Positions 35,002 through 44,023 are shown, counted from the first letter of the stretch. The stretch: DNA of 64,000 nucleotides from Ruminococcus sp. Phil11 (GCA_001940925.1 MSGZ01000042.1:2726-66725), one strand, 5' to 3'. Notes: generated by a model from the letters alone, not told the origin. Program-made: numbers and translations.

Positions 35002-37236
35002 ATGAAAAAAAGGCTTCTGATCGGTGTGATCGTCTGTGAGACAGAGCAGCTCATGCAGCGGCGTCTCATCAAAGGCATGATGGCACAGGCATTTTCTCTT
35101 GATATTGATATGGCAGTCTTTTCCTGCATTACGGATCTGCCGGAACTGACCTCACACCAGAAGGCTGAATTCAACATTTTTGAATATATGCATTATCCCT
35201 CTCTGGACGGCATTCTGTATCTCCGCGATTCGATCCGTTCTGAGGAGGAAAAGCTGAAGCTCGATGCGATCCTCACGGAGCAGAAGATCCCCGTCCTCGT
35301 TCTGGACAGCAATACAGGACCGTTCCCGTATCTCATCATGGACGACCGCAGCGGCTTCTATGCGATCACGGAGCATCTGATCAAGCAGCACGGCCTGACC
35401 GATCTGCTCTGCCTGACCGGACCGCAGGGACATTATACGTCCGAGCAGCGCTGGCAGGGCTTCTGCGATGCAATGGAAGCCGCGGGGGTTCCGGCCGGTA
35501 CGGAGCGGCTGATCTACGGCGATTACTGGTATACTGCCGCAACAAAGCTTGCACAGGAATTCATCAAAGGCGAACGCAGACTGCCGCAGGGCATCGTCTG
35601 CGGCAATGATGCAATGGCAAAGGCGCTTTGTCATGAGCTGATCTGCAGCGGGATCCGCATTCCGGAGGATGTTATGGTCACCGGCTATGACGCCTCGCTT
35701 GCGGAATCGCACAGCCTGATCCCGCTGACAAGCTATGTCCGCCGGAATTTCCGTCTGGGCGCACAGGGCGTCGCAAAGCTGTATCAGATGATGACCGGTG
35801 AGACCTGCAAACTCACTGAGACTGATCAGATCGAGATCATCACCGGTGAGACCTGTTCCTGCGGTGTCGATTCCGACTTTCTGAAAACGCAGATCCGTTC
35901 GGCAGAACGGCAGGAGCAGTTCCAGCAGATGTACCGCACCAGCAACCTGAGTATGCGTATGACCTCGCAGGAAACACTGGAAGGTCTTATGGACGTGATC
36001 CGGCATCATGTGTATCTGATCCGCGATATCGCGGAATTTTACCTCTGCCTCTGTGAAGACTGGGAGGGCGGCGGTGCACTCGAAAACCCGGCGGAATACC
36101 GCAGAGAGGGTTTTCCGAAGCACATGCTGCTGAAATACATCGACGGCACGACCGGCTCACTTGTGACAAAGCCGTTCCCGGCCGCAAAAATGCTGCCCCG
36201 TCTGCATGACGACCGCAGCAAGCCGACCGCATTTTTCTTCACGCCGCTGCACCATGACGACCGGTTCTTCGGCATTGCTGCACTGAGCCTCGGCGATACG
36301 ATGGATACCTATGATCCGATGTACTGCGACTGGCTGACCGTTGTCAATACGGCACTGGAATTTGTCCGGATGCAGACATACTTAAAGCGGTTCAATAACC
36401 GCATTTACCTGACCTCGATCCGCGATACGCTGACGGGTCTGTACAATTATGAGGGCTATCAGAAATTCTCCCGCGAATGCTTTGATGCTGCAAAGAACGA
36501 GCACCGCAGATTCCTGCTGCTGTTCGCAAGCTTCGATTCGCTCCGGCAGGTCAACGAGACCTACGGGCATTCCGAGGGCGACAGTGCCGTCACGGTGCTG
36601 GCCAATGCGATGAACAACAGCTGCACGACCTACGAACGCTGCGCCCGCATCGAGGATGCGGAGTTCGCGATCATCGGCTATCAGGATTATGAGGAGGACG
36701 CGTGCCAACGGCTCGTGTATGCGATCTCCGGCTATCTGGAGCACTACAACCAGAGCTCGCTGAAGCCCTACAAGATCACGGCAAGCTTCGGTTCCTTCTG
36801 CGACCACATCAGCCCGGAAATGACGCTGGAGCAGGTCACGGCGATCGCGGCGGAAAAGCTTGCAGAGAGCCGCGCATCCCGGCAGAACGAAAAAGCCTCG
36901 CCGTATTACCGTGAATTTGTCAATCTGCGGGAGCGCATCTACAGCAACCCGCAGGAGGACTGGAGCATCGACTCCATGTGCCGCGATCTGATCCTGAGCC
37001 GCGGCTACTTCCAGAAGCTGTATACGCGCTGCTTCGGCATCAGCTTCACGCAGGATGTCATCAACAGCCGCATCGAGCTCTCCAAGCGTCTGCTTGCAAG
37101 CACCGATTACAGCATCGCCTGCATCGCTGACCAGAGCGGCTACAGCAATTATGTGCATTTCATGCACCAGTTCAAGAAGATCGTCGGCATTACCCCGACA
37201 GAATACCGCAAGCGCAAGCGGCAGACGGAGGACTGA
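35002..37236 (+). CDS. Fused sugar-binding / degenerate GGDEF / AraC-type regulator
   Basis: This 744-residue, apparently cytoplasmic protein combines several modules. Residues 1-285 form a LacI-type periplasmic-binding-protein-like sensor (YLIMDDRSGFYAITEHLI, GIVCGNDAMAKAL, VMVTGYDASLAESHSL) without a DNA-binding N-terminus. About 290-460 is a helical/GAF-like region. About 470-630 is a GGDEF fold that keeps RDTLTGLYN but has ARIEDAEF in place of GGDEF, so it is probably not a cyclase. About 650-744 is an AraC helix-turn-helix (SIDSMCRDLILSRGYFQKLY, ACIADQSGYSNYVHFMHQF). It should sense a sugar and regulate genes; targets are not shown. The ankyrin gene begins 4 bases after its stop. Confidence 0.85.
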   Translation: MKKRLLIGVIVCETEQLMQRRLIKGMMAQAFSLDIDMAVFSCITDLPELTSHQKAEFNIFEYMHYPSLDGILYLRDSIRSEEEKLKLDAILTEQKIPVLVLDSNTGPFPYLIMDDRSGFYAITEHLIKQHGLTDLLCLTGPQGHYTSEQRWQGFCDAMEAAGVPAGTERLIYGDYWYTAATKLAQEFIKGERRLPQGIVCGNDAMAKALCHELICSGIRIPEDVMVTGYDASLAESHSLIPLTSYVRRNFRLGAQGVAKLYQMMTGETCKLTETDQIEIITGETCSCGVDSDFLKTQIRSAERQEQFQQMYRTSNLSMRMTSQETLEGLMDVIRHHVYLIRDIAEFYLCLCEDWEGGGALENPAEYRREGFPKHMLLKYIDGTTGSLVTKPFPAAKMLPRLHDDRSKPTAFFFTPLHHDDRFFGIAALSLGDTMDTYDPMYCDWLTVVNTALEFVRMQTYLKRFNNRIYLTSIRDTLTGLYNYEGYQKFSRECFDAAKNEHRRFLLLFASFDSLRQVNETYGHSEGDSAVTVLANAMNNSCTTYERCARIEDAEFAIIGYQDYEEDACQRLVYAISGYLEHYNQSSLKPYKITASFGSFCDHISPEMTLEQVTAIAAEKLAESRASRQNEKASPYYREFVNLRERIYSNPQEDWSIDSMCRDLILSRGYFQKLYTRCFGISFTQDVINSRIELSKRLLASTDYSIACIADQSGYSNYVHFMHQFKKIVGITPTEYRKRKRQTED

Positions 37237-37239
37237 ATC

Positions 37240-37881
37240 ATGAGCAATATCAAAGATCATATTCTCAGCCTGATCGCAGGCGTTCCGTTCGCGGTCATCG
37301 CAGTGGTCGCCGTCGTGCTGATCCTGCACGCGATCCGAAAGATCAAGAGAAAGGCAATGGGTGCCGGAATGCTGATCGCAGGCATCTGCCTGTTCTGCCC
37401 GTCCCTCTTTATGACGCTCAAGCAGAGCAATACATTCCTGACCGGCGTGCTCTCCCCGAAAAAGAGCCTCAGCTATGCGGTCGAGCATCTCGATGCGAAA
37501 GCAGTCAAGGCACTGCTGGAAAACGGCACCGATCCCGATGCGGGCGGGTATTCCTTCTTCCGCGGCAATTACGAGGAGGATGCGGAGGAAGGCACCTCAC
37601 CGGTCGCAGAGGCGATCGCGGCGCAATCGCCGGAAAAGCTGAAGCTGCTGCTCGATTACGGTGCATCGCTGAAGCCGGAATACTTAGCAGATGCGGTCAG
37701 AAATGCTGACCCGGAAGCACTGAAGGTCCTGCTGGACCGCGGTGCCGATCCGGATGCGAAATTTGAGCAGACCTCGGAAACCGTCCGCGAGCATATCAAA
37801 AAGCTGTATCAGCAGAAGATCGAGCAGAACAGTCTTTCCGAAAAGGAAAAGCAGATGCTGCAGATGCTCGGCATTGTGTGA
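37240..37881 (+). CDS. Membrane-anchored ankyrin-repeat protein
   Basis: The 213-aa protein has one or two N-terminal membrane helices (VPFAVIAVVAVVLILHAI, GAGMLIAGICLFCPSLFMTL) and then three or so ankyrin repeats (AVKALLENGTDPDAGG, KLKLLLDYGASLKPEYLADA, ALKVLLDRGADPDA). Ankyrin repeats mediate protein contacts, so it is probably an adaptor rather than an enzyme. It starts 4 bases after the regulator stop with GGAGG inside the regulator's last codons, so the two are surely co-transcribed. Confidence 0.82.
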   Translation: MSNIKDHILSLIAGVPFAVIAVVAVVLILHAIRKIKRKAMGAGMLIAGICLFCPSLFMTLKQSNTFLTGVLSPKKSLSYAVEHLDAKAVKALLENGTDPDAGGYSFFRGNYEEDAEEGTSPVAEAIAAQSPEKLKLLLDYGASLKPEYLADAVRNADPEALKVLLDRGADPDAKFEQTSETVREHIKKLYQQKIEQNSLSEKEKQMLQMLGIV

Positions 37882-37890
37882 GGTGCCGCG

Positions 37891-38379
37891 ATGCAGGAAT
37901 CTGTGCAGCACCCGTTCCCGCCGCTTTACGACAGCCGCTCGGAGATCCTGATCCTCGGGAGCTTTCCGTCGGTGAAATCGCGGGAGCAGCGGTTCTTCTA
38001 CGGGCATCCGCAAAACCGGTTCTGGCGTGTGACGGCAGCGGTTTTCGGCTGCGAAGTTCCGCAGACGATCGAAGAAAAGCGCGCCTTTCTGCTTTCACAT
38101 CATGTCGCGCTCTGGGATGTGATCGCGTCCTGTGAGATCACAGGCTCGTCCGACAGCAGCATCCGGAATGTGCAGCCGAATGATCTGACGCCGATCCTTG
38201 CAGCGGCAAATATCCGGCAGATCTATGTCAACGGCGGCACCGCGGCGAAATACTATGACAAATATCAGAAGCCGGTTCTTCTGCGCGAGGCAGTCCGCCT
38301 GCCCTCGACCTCTCCGGCGAATGCGGCATGGAGCCTTGACCGCCTGATCGCGGCATGGCAGGTCATCCGCGGTGAATAA
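37891..38379 (+). CDS. Family-6 uracil-DNA-glycosylase-like (deoxyinosine glycosylase)
   Basis: The 162-aa product fits the family-6 UDG, or hypoxanthine-DNA glycosylase. LILGSFPSVKSREQRFFYGH contains the GSFPS active-site loop and is followed by PQNRFW; the C-terminal STSPANAAWS provides the base-contacting loop. These enzymes remove deaminated purines (deoxyinosine) from DNA. It begins 10 bases after the ankyrin gene with GAGG as ribosome site, so it ends the same transcript. Confidence 0.88.
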   Translation: MQESVQHPFPPLYDSRSEILILGSFPSVKSREQRFFYGHPQNRFWRVTAAVFGCEVPQTIEEKRAFLLSHHVALWDVIASCEITGSSDSSIRNVQPNDLTPILAAANIRQIYVNGGTAAKYYDKYQKPVLLREAVRLPSTSPANAAWSLDRLIAAWQVIRGE

Positions 38380-38387
38380 ACAGAAAT

Positions 38388-38415
38388 CCGCCCGAAGCTT
38401 TACGGCTCCGGGCGG
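38388..38415. terminator. Bidirectional terminator between glycosylase and TIR gene
   Basis: CCGCCCG/CGGGCGG (7 bp) extended by AGC/GCT around a bulge lies between convergent stops. Confidence 0.65.
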
Positions 38416-38425
38416 CTGCTTTGTG

Positions 38426-38926
38426 TTATTTCAGATCGGAGATATCGCGGGAAAGGAACCCGATCAGACCGGTCTTTTCGGTATCCGGCTCCTCATCGTC
38501 CTTCATTTTGCAGTCCTGCACGCATTCCAGAGAAAGCAGCTGCGAGAAGCCCTCCTCCGGTGCCTTCTGGTCAAATCCGAACATGCGGACAGAACGGTTC
38601 AGCAGCAGATTCAGCTCCTCATGCTTGCTGAGGTCGGTATCATCAAGGAACAGCAGGACGATCTGCTTCTGGATCATGGATGCACCGCGAAGCTGATTCG
38701 TGTACTTCTCATCTCCGATCCAGTCCTTGGAGATCAGGATGACAGCGGCGCGGCTCTCGGCCAGACGGGTCGCATCCGCCTTCTTCTTCGGATTCAGGCC
38801 GCGGTCATTTGTCCAGACACGGAAACGCTCCTGATTCAGCCGTTCAACGATCTGTTCGGCAGCATCGCGGTTCTGCTGTGCGTAGCAGAGCGCAAGAAAA
38901 TCCGATTTACCCTTGTATACTTCCAT
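38426..38926 (-). CDS. TIR-like domain protein
   Basis: This 166-aa protein is mostly a TIR-type fold: DFLALCYAQQNRDAAEQIVE (strand A/helix A), RFRVWTNDRG (strand B), then SRAAVILISKDWIGDEKY. NADase TIR domains have a catalytic Glu after the Trp region; here the aligned residue appears to be Gln78 in YTNQL, with Glu73 nearby as an alternative. It may therefore be a scaffold rather than an NAD hydrolase. The acidic C-terminal tail (about 130-155) has no recognisable domain. The ATG has GGAGGAAGGAG upstream and it has its own promoter. No partner defence gene is next to it. Confidence 0.7.
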   Translation of the reverse strand: MEVYKGKSDFLALCYAQQNRDAAEQIVERLNQERFRVWTNDRGLNPKKKADATRLAESRAAVILISKDWIGDEKYTNQLRGASMIQKQIVLLFLDDTDLSKHEELNLLLNRSVRMFGFDQKAPEEGFSQLLSLECVQDCKMKDDEEPDTEKTGLIGFLSRDISDLK

Positions 38927-38978
38927 GATGATACTCCTTCCTCCGGCGAAAACGCCCTGATAGGTTTATGATATGATT

Positions 38979-39007
38979 ATTATAGCATAACAAAACAAAA
39001 AATGCAA
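38979..39007 (-). promoter_or_regulatory. Promoter of the TIR-like gene
   Basis: Minus-strand TTGCAT (39002-39007), 17-bp spacer, TATAAT (38979-38984), TGC extended -10. It is divergent from the next promoter with the -35 boxes 40 bp apart. Confidence 0.78.
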
Positions 39008-39046
39008 GCGGTAAAGTGCGATCTGTGAAATAATATTGTAAAAAGA

Positions 39047-39075
39047 TTGCGCCGGATAACGAACTGTGCTATAAT
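39047..39075 (+). promoter_or_regulatory. Promoter of the DUF4434 dockerin gene
   Basis: TTGCGC (39047-39052), 17-bp spacer, TATAAT (39070-39075), TGC extended -10. Confidence 0.72.
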
Positions 39076-39100
39076 GAAGCAGAGAAAGGGGCGTATTGCG

Positions 39101-40273
39101 ATGAAACGAATCACAGCCGTATTGCTTGCCGCATTGCTGCTGCTCCCGCTGACGGTCTCGGCCGAAACGGCGCAGGCTTTCCCGCTGTTTGAATCAAGCT
39201 TTCTGCAGGGCTGGCTCTGCCGGGACTGGACAGCGGAACGCTTCAGACAGGAACTGGACGATATGAAAGCAGCCGGATTCCGTTCGGTGATTCTGCAGTC
39301 TTCCGTCGATCTGACGCATACGGAAACGGATGTGTATACGGCTGCACTGTATCCGTCATCGCTGGCAGCGGGCAGAGAGCAGTCTCATGCACTCGAATAT
39401 GCGCTGCAGTCTGCCGCGGAAACTGGGATGCAGATCCGCATCGGGCTGGTCAGTGATGACCGCTGGTGGGATTACGGGTGGGACATGCCGGATGCAGGTT
39501 TCCGGAACTGGCTGGCGCAGAACACCGCGGATCAGTGCACGGTCATCCGTGAAATAGCGGAACAGTTCGGCGAACGCTATGCCATGCAGATCGCCGGTTT
39601 CTACTATCCGAATGAGATCTGGAATGTGACGCCGGACTGTGCGGATGCTTATGCGCCGCTTTATGCTGCGCAGCTGTCCGCCGTCCGGAATGCGCTTGCG
39701 GAATCGTTCCCGGAGCATTCGCTGATGCTGAGCCCGTTTTATAACAAAACGCTCGGAGAGCCGGAAGCATACAGCGCATTTCTGGCTGAGATCATACGCA
39801 GCGGCTCGCTCAGGCGCACGGATATCCTCGCACTGCAGGACGGCGCAGGCAGGGAATATGATGCCGGAACGCTCCGTCTATGGCAGGATACTGTTTATGC
39901 CGCCTGCGGAGACATGATAACTGTCTGGATCAACAATGAGACATTCACTTCTGACTACTCCCCGCTTTCCGCAGACCGTCTCTGTGCAGATTATCTCGCG
40001 ACTTCTTCTGCCGGACGGCATATCCTGTTTTCGTGGAACCATTATTATCATTGGAAAGAACAGGAATCCGGCTTCGATCAGCTCCTGCAGAGCATGGCCG
40101 GAGATATCAATGCAGACGGCACATTTGATGCGGATGACGCTGCCTGTCTGGTACAGTGGCTCTGCGGGACCGGAAATGCGCCCGGCAACTGGAATGCCGG
40201 AGATGCCGACGGCAGCGGTGATCTGAACGCAGCCGATCTGACATTGCTGAAACGGCACCTGATGCCCGCCTGA
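39101..40273 (+). CDS. DUF4434 (putative glycoside hydrolase) with dockerin
   Basis: This secreted 390-residue protein has a signal peptide (MKRITAVLLAALLLLPLTVSA). The barrel-like domain matches DUF4434: FLQGWLCRDWTAERFRQELD, IGLVSDDRWWDYGW, GFYYPNEIWN (Glu a likely acid/base) and ILALQDGAGREY. The family is thought to be a glycoside hydrolase barrel, without a firm substrate. The C-terminal dockerin is GDINADGTFDADDAACLVQW plus GDADGSGDLNAADLTLLKRH. The start at 39101 follows AAAGGGG; the longer frame begins in the -35. It stands alone between the TIR gene and the exporter pair. Confidence 0.83.
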   Translation: MKRITAVLLAALLLLPLTVSAETAQAFPLFESSFLQGWLCRDWTAERFRQELDDMKAAGFRSVILQSSVDLTHTETDVYTAALYPSSLAAGREQSHALEYALQSAAETGMQIRIGLVSDDRWWDYGWDMPDAGFRNWLAQNTADQCTVIREIAEQFGERYAMQIAGFYYPNEIWNVTPDCADAYAPLYAAQLSAVRNALAESFPEHSLMLSPFYNKTLGEPEAYSAFLAEIIRSGSLRRTDILALQDGAGREYDAGTLRLWQDTVYAACGDMITVWINNETFTSDYSPLSADRLCADYLATSSAGRHILFSWNHYYHWKEQESGFDQLLQSMAGDINADGTFDADDAACLVQWLCGTGNAPGNWNAGDADGSGDLNAADLTLLKRHLMPA

Positions 40274-40324
40274 CCTGTACATCTTAATTTTTTCATAAGA
40301 TTTTGAAATCGGGCGTGTCTGATA

Positions 40325-40353
40325 TTGACATGATTGCTTTCATATGGTAAAAT
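40325..40353 (+). promoter_or_regulatory. Promoter of the MacA/MacB-like pair
   Basis: TTGACA (40325-40330), 17-bp spacer, TAAAAT (40348-40353), TGG extended -10. Confidence 0.75.
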
Positions 40354-40412
40354 ATCTTTGTTTCCGGCAAAAAAACCGAAAAAAGCGAAATACGGGAAAG
40401 GACCTGAAGTTT

Positions 40413-41837
40413 ATGGCAACTGTGCAAAAATCAAAAAAGAAAAAAATCTCATGTATCATCATCGCCGTTGTTGTGATCGCGCTGATCGCAGTGCTGGTCA
40501 AGGCTGCGCTTTCCGCAGTCTCGTCGATCAGTCTGACAAATGACAGCTATCCCTACGGAGAAGCTGCCGTCAAGGATCTTTCAACCTACGTCAATATCAG
40601 CGGCAATGTATCGAGCAGCTCCACCGTCAATGTGACATCGGAGGTGCTCGCGAAGGTCGCGCAGCTCAATGTCAAGGTCGGCGACAGCGTCAAAAAGGAC
40701 GATATCGTCTGTTTACTCGATGCGACCGAGCTGCAGGAGCAGTATGACAAGATCGCGGCAAGCGCGGATAAAGCGAAGGACGCTGAGAATTATAAAGACG
40801 CGATCCTGCGCAGAAATCTGAATGAAGCCCTTACGGCGCGCACGAATGCCGTAAACAAGGCACAGCAGGCTGCCAACGAGGCGGAAAACGCCCGCACGCA
40901 GGCTTATGAGCAGCAGAAAAAGCTGGTCGAGCAGTACAATGCATTGGTCGAACAGATCAATGCGGCAGATGCGGAAACACAGGGAACGCTTCAGCCGCAG
41001 CTCGATGCAATGAGTGAAGCACTGGAAACACTCAACGAAAAGCTCCCGCAGCTGGATGCTGCGGCCGATGCTGCACAGAAGGGCATCCAGTCCGCACAGG
41101 AGCTTGCGGATCAGGCCGTACAGGCTGCGCAGGATGCGATCGACTCCGCAAAGTATACGCTGACGGACGATTCCGCAGCCGAACAGCTCAAAAAGCTGCA
41201 GGAGCAGATCGACAGCTGCACCGTCAGAGCGACTGCGGACGGCGTCATCACCCAGCTCAACATCACTGAGGGCAGCATCCCCATGAACAAGAATCTCATG
41301 GTCATTGAAAACACCGATTCCCTGATCATCCGCGGAAAGGTCAGCGAGGCGGACGTTCTCCGCGTTGAAGAAGGCATGGATTGCGAGATCAAGACCAGCG
41401 CAACGGAGGATGAGATCATTGCAGGCAAGGTCAGCCGCATCGAGCGCATTATCTCCTCGAGTGAAAACGCTGCTGCTGACGGCGGCTATGCCGTTGAAGT
41501 CGCGATCGAGCAGAACAGCAAGCTGCTGATCGGCATGTCCGCAAGCTGCAAGATCGTGCTCAGCAAAAAGGAGAACACGCTTGGCGTTCCGTATGATGCA
41601 GTTTACGGCGGCGAGCAGGACGGCTATTATGTTTATGTCGGCGTGAACGGCGATACGCCGGGAACTGTCAAGGCTGTCCGGAAGGATGTCAAGATCGGTT
41701 TTGAAGGCGATTATTATATCGAGATCACCGAGGGCGATGTCAAGGAGGGCGATCTGATTCTGATGCAGCCCAATGCGTTCGACGTTCTGCCGCAGCTGGA
41801 AGACGGTACTGTCATCCCCGACCCGAGACGCGAATGA
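40413..41837 (+). CDS. MacA-like membrane fusion (adaptor) protein
   Basis: The 474-aa protein has a Lys-rich N-terminus, one membrane helix (CIIIAVVVIALIAVLVKAAL), and a barrel-sandwich lipoyl half (VAQLNVKVGDSVKKDDIVC). A long helical hairpin runs from about 90 to 270 (EALTARTNAVNKAQQAANEA), followed by the second lipoyl half (TVRATADGVITQLNITEGS) and a beta-barrel (RGKVSEADVLRVEEGMDCEI). This is the periplasmic-adaptor layout, as used by Gram-positive MacA/YknX exporters. The ATG at 40413 has AAAGGA about 12 bases upstream. It is co-transcribed with the FtsX permease 45 bases downstream. The usual ATPase gene is absent between them. Confidence 0.88.
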   Translation: MATVQKSKKKKISCIIIAVVVIALIAVLVKAALSAVSSISLTNDSYPYGEAAVKDLSTYVNISGNVSSSSTVNVTSEVLAKVAQLNVKVGDSVKKDDIVCLLDATELQEQYDKIAASADKAKDAENYKDAILRRNLNEALTARTNAVNKAQQAANEAENARTQAYEQQKKLVEQYNALVEQINAADAETQGTLQPQLDAMSEALETLNEKLPQLDAAADAAQKGIQSAQELADQAVQAAQDAIDSAKYTLTDDSAAEQLKKLQEQIDSCTVRATADGVITQLNITEGSIPMNKNLMVIENTDSLIIRGKVSEADVLRVEEGMDCEIKTSATEDEIIAGKVSRIERIISSSENAAADGGYAVEVAIEQNSKLLIGMSASCKIVLSKKENTLGVPYDAVYGGEQDGYYVYVGVNGDTPGTVKAVRKDVKIGFEGDYYIEITEGDVKEGDLILMQPNAFDVLPQLEDGTVIPDPRRE

Positions 41838-41882
41838 GAGGACACGGCATGGACAGAGGATTCAAGGACGGAGGTGCGGCAA

Positions 41883-43214
41883 ATGTTCTTTCTTGAGAAT
41901 ATCCGTCTCGCATTCGGCTCGCTTATGACAAACAAAATGCGGTCGCTTCTGACGATGCTCGGCATTATCATCGGCATCAGCTCGGTCATCACGATCACGA
42001 CGATCGGCAACTCCCTGCAGAAAACGCTTGCCAATACGTTTTCGATGTTCGGCGGAAATTCTTATACGGTTGAATACGAGTTCAAGGATTATGATGAGGA
42101 ACAATTCAGCATCGACGAATTTTACACCATCAACGATTCCGATTATATCACCAGCGAAATGCTGGACAAGATGAATGAACGGTTTGGTGGCAAATATATC
42201 ATCTCCATGCGCAACAGCCTCGGCAGGGGCACGATCCGGAACCGGAAGGGTCAGGATCTGAATGTGACGTTATGGGGCGGCACCGAGGGATACTATAAGC
42301 TGAACGAAAAAACCTGCAAGCTGCTCAAGGGCAGATATCTGAACGATACAGACAGTGACCGTTCCAAAAACGCGATCATGGTCAGCGATATTTTCGTGGA
42401 GCAGTATTTCAAGGCGGATGACGACCCGATCGGAAAAACGATCAGCGTGAATCTGAACAGCGGATTCAATGTGGAATTTGTCATTGTCGGTATTTTTTCG
42501 CCGTCAAAGGAAATGATGAAGATGCTCGATCAGGACAAGTCCAATATGGACAAACGGACGATCATGTTTGTTCCGTATCACACCGTTGAGCGTCTCAACG
42601 GTGTGCCGAAGCGGGAATTCGTATCGTATCCGGAGTTCATCTCCACGGAAGGCACGGACGACATCGAAGGCGATCTGAAAGAGCTACAGAGCTTCTTTGA
42701 TGAGATGTACGCGTCCAACAAGCGGCTTTATCCGAAGATCAGCAGCAGTCTGGACATGATGGAGAAAGCAAACAAGATCCTCAATCTGGTGACGGTCGCG
42801 ATCTCGGTCATTGCAGCGATCTCTTTGCTGGTCGGCGGTATCGGCGTCATGAACATCATGCTCGTCAGCATCACCGAACGCACCAGAGAGATCGGCGTGC
42901 GCAAGGCGATCGGTGCCAAGAGCTCAGTGATCCGCACGCAGTTCATCATTGAAGCTGTGATCCTCAGTCTGATCGGCGGCTTTATCGGCGTCATTCTGGG
43001 CATCGCAGGCGGCATCATGATCGGATATGCGGCCAAAAATTTCATTCTGACATCTGTTTCTTATGCCGATCTGGTTGAGATCAGCATTCAGCCGTCCATT
43101 GCAGCAATTCTGATCTCGCTCGGATTCTGTATGCTGATCGGCATTTTCTTCGGCAGCTATCCGGCATCCAAGGCTGCAAAGCTCGACCCGATCGAAGCAC
43201 TGCGTTACGAATAA
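41883..43214 (+). CDS. MacB/YknZ-like FtsX permease without ATPase domain
   Basis: The 443-residue permease has four membrane helices. The first is at about 20-45 ([20 protein letters not shown]); after an extracytoplasmic MacB_PCD domain (about 55-280) come three at about 300-430. [20 protein letters not shown] and [15 protein letters not shown] are the MacB/FtsX signatures. The ATG at 41883 has GGAGG eight bases upstream; the GTG at 41874 sits inside that site. It should need a separate LolD-type ATPase, which this operon does not encode. A very strong terminator follows. Confidence 0.9.
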   Translation: MFFLENIRLAFGSLMTNKMRSLLTMLGIIIGISSVITITTIGNSLQKTLANTFSMFGGNSYTVEYEFKDYDEEQFSIDEFYTINDSDYITSEMLDKMNERFGGKYIISMRNSLGRGTIRNRKGQDLNVTLWGGTEGYYKLNEKTCKLLKGRYLNDTDSDRSKNAIMVSDIFVEQYFKADDDPIGKTISVNLNSGFNVEFVIVGIFSPSKEMMKMLDQDKSNMDKRTIMFVPYHTVERLNGVPKREFVSYPEFISTEGTDDIEGDLKELQSFFDEMYASNKRLYPKISSSLDMMEKANKILNLVTVAISVIAAISLLVGGIGVMNIMLVSITERTREIGVRKAIGAKSSVIRTQFIIEAVILSLIGGFIGVILGIAGGIMIGYAAKNFILTSVSYADLVEISIQPSIAAILISLGFCMLIGIFFGSYPASKAAKLDPIEALRYE

Positions 43215-43219
43215 ACAGC

Positions 43220-43256
43220 AAAAAAAGTATCCCGTTTTTGGCGGGATACTTTTTTT
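43220..43256 (+). terminator. Strong intrinsic terminator after the FtsX permease
   Basis: A 15-base inverted repeat (AAAAAAAGTATCCCG and complement) with a short loop and a T7 tail lies 6 bases past the stop. Confidence 0.92.
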
Positions 43257-43292
43257 GCAAGAAAAAAGCGTCCCGGACAAACCGGAACGCCG

Positions 43293-43368
43293 TGGTCGGA
43301 GTGACAGGATTCGAACCTGCGGCATCCTGCTCCCAAAGCAGGCGCGCTACCAACTGCGCTACACCCCG
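43293..43368 (-). tRNA. tRNA-Pro (UGG anticodon)
   Basis: The minus-strand 76-nt gene includes an encoded CCA. The acceptor stem CGGGGTG pairs with CACTCCG, with the usual G-T pair. The D arm has GCGC AGTTGGTA GCGC; the anticodon stem CCTGC/GCAGG holds the loop TTTGGGA (anticodon TGG, plus-strand 43333-43335). The T arm has GGTTCGAATCC. It has no tRNA neighbours, and its flanks hold only the exporter terminator and the next promoter. Confidence 0.97.
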
Positions 43369-43537
43369 AACGCATACTATTTTATCATGTTTTCTTGATT
43401 TTGTCAAGGGGCAAAACCGCATTCGGAGCAGCGGACGGGCGAAGCTTTCCGTCCCGCCGATATCCGGAAGCCGGCGGCAGATTTTACCGTTCCGACTGAA
43501 CAAATTGCAATCCATGACAAATTATCGCAAGAAACTC

Positions 43538-43566
43538 TTGACGGCGCAGGATTTCTATGGTATAAT
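43538..43566 (+). promoter_or_regulatory. Promoter of the 91-aa membrane protein
   Basis: TTGACG (43538-43543), 17-bp spacer, TATAAT (43561-43566), TGG extended -10. Confidence 0.8.
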
Positions 43567-43662
43567 CAAATCAGAAAATCCTGCTGTATGACCGTAAACG
43601 AACCGCAGAAAAATAACGCCCGGAGTACGCTCCGGAATAATACGCGAAAGGAATGATTCGCC

Positions 43663-43938
43663 GTGAAAATTGCACTGAACCGTTCGGATCCGAGATTCTG
43701 GCTGCTGTACTTCTTCTTTCATTTCAGCCTGCTTCTGTTCTCTCTGATTATTTTCAAATGGCTCTGGTCGGAGATCTGCAGCCATGCCTATGCGCTTGAT
43801 CTCGGCGAAGCCTGCTTCATCGCCGTATGCTATGCGGTCATCCTCACAATCAGCAAGATCATTCTTTACCGCATCAGCAAAAAGCGATACGAGAAAAATC
43901 CCGTTGACAGACGGCGCAACAATCTGTTCCGCGAATAA
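43663..43938 (+). CDS. Small membrane protein (91 aa), unknown
   Basis: Two hydrophobic segments (FWLLYFFFHFSLLLFSLIIF near 12-31 and CFIAVCYAVILTISKIILY near 51-69) are followed by a basic tail (RISKKRYEKNPVDRRRNN). The start is a GTG at 43663 with AAAGGA ten bases upstream; an ATG in that gap is out of frame. It has its own good promoter and a strong hairpin terminator, which supports a real gene. No family is recognised. Confidence 0.68.
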   Translation: MKIALNRSDPRFWLLYFFFHFSLLLFSLIIFKWLWSEICSHAYALDLGEACFIAVCYAVILTISKIILYRISKKRYEKNPVDRRRNNLFRE

Positions 43939-43983
43939 CGGCAAAGGAACCGGAGATAGGACTATGCTGATATAGAAGCATTG

Positions 43984-44023
43984 CGCCATAGTATTTCTGA
44001 TGTGCGTCAGAAGTACTATGGCG
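43984..44023 (+). terminator. Terminator after the 91-aa membrane protein
   Basis: A 17-base stem (one mismatch) is formed by CGCCATAGTATTTCTGA and its near-complement around a TGTGCG loop, then TTTCTATT. The downstream promoter's -35 starts 7 bases later. Confidence 0.8.

Noticed and set aside
43238-43591. Small protein starting in the exporter terminator and reading through tRNA-Pro (contains VGVTGFEPAAS)
   Set aside because: This peptide is the well-known false translation of the antisense strand of a tRNA T-arm; the tRNA is real.
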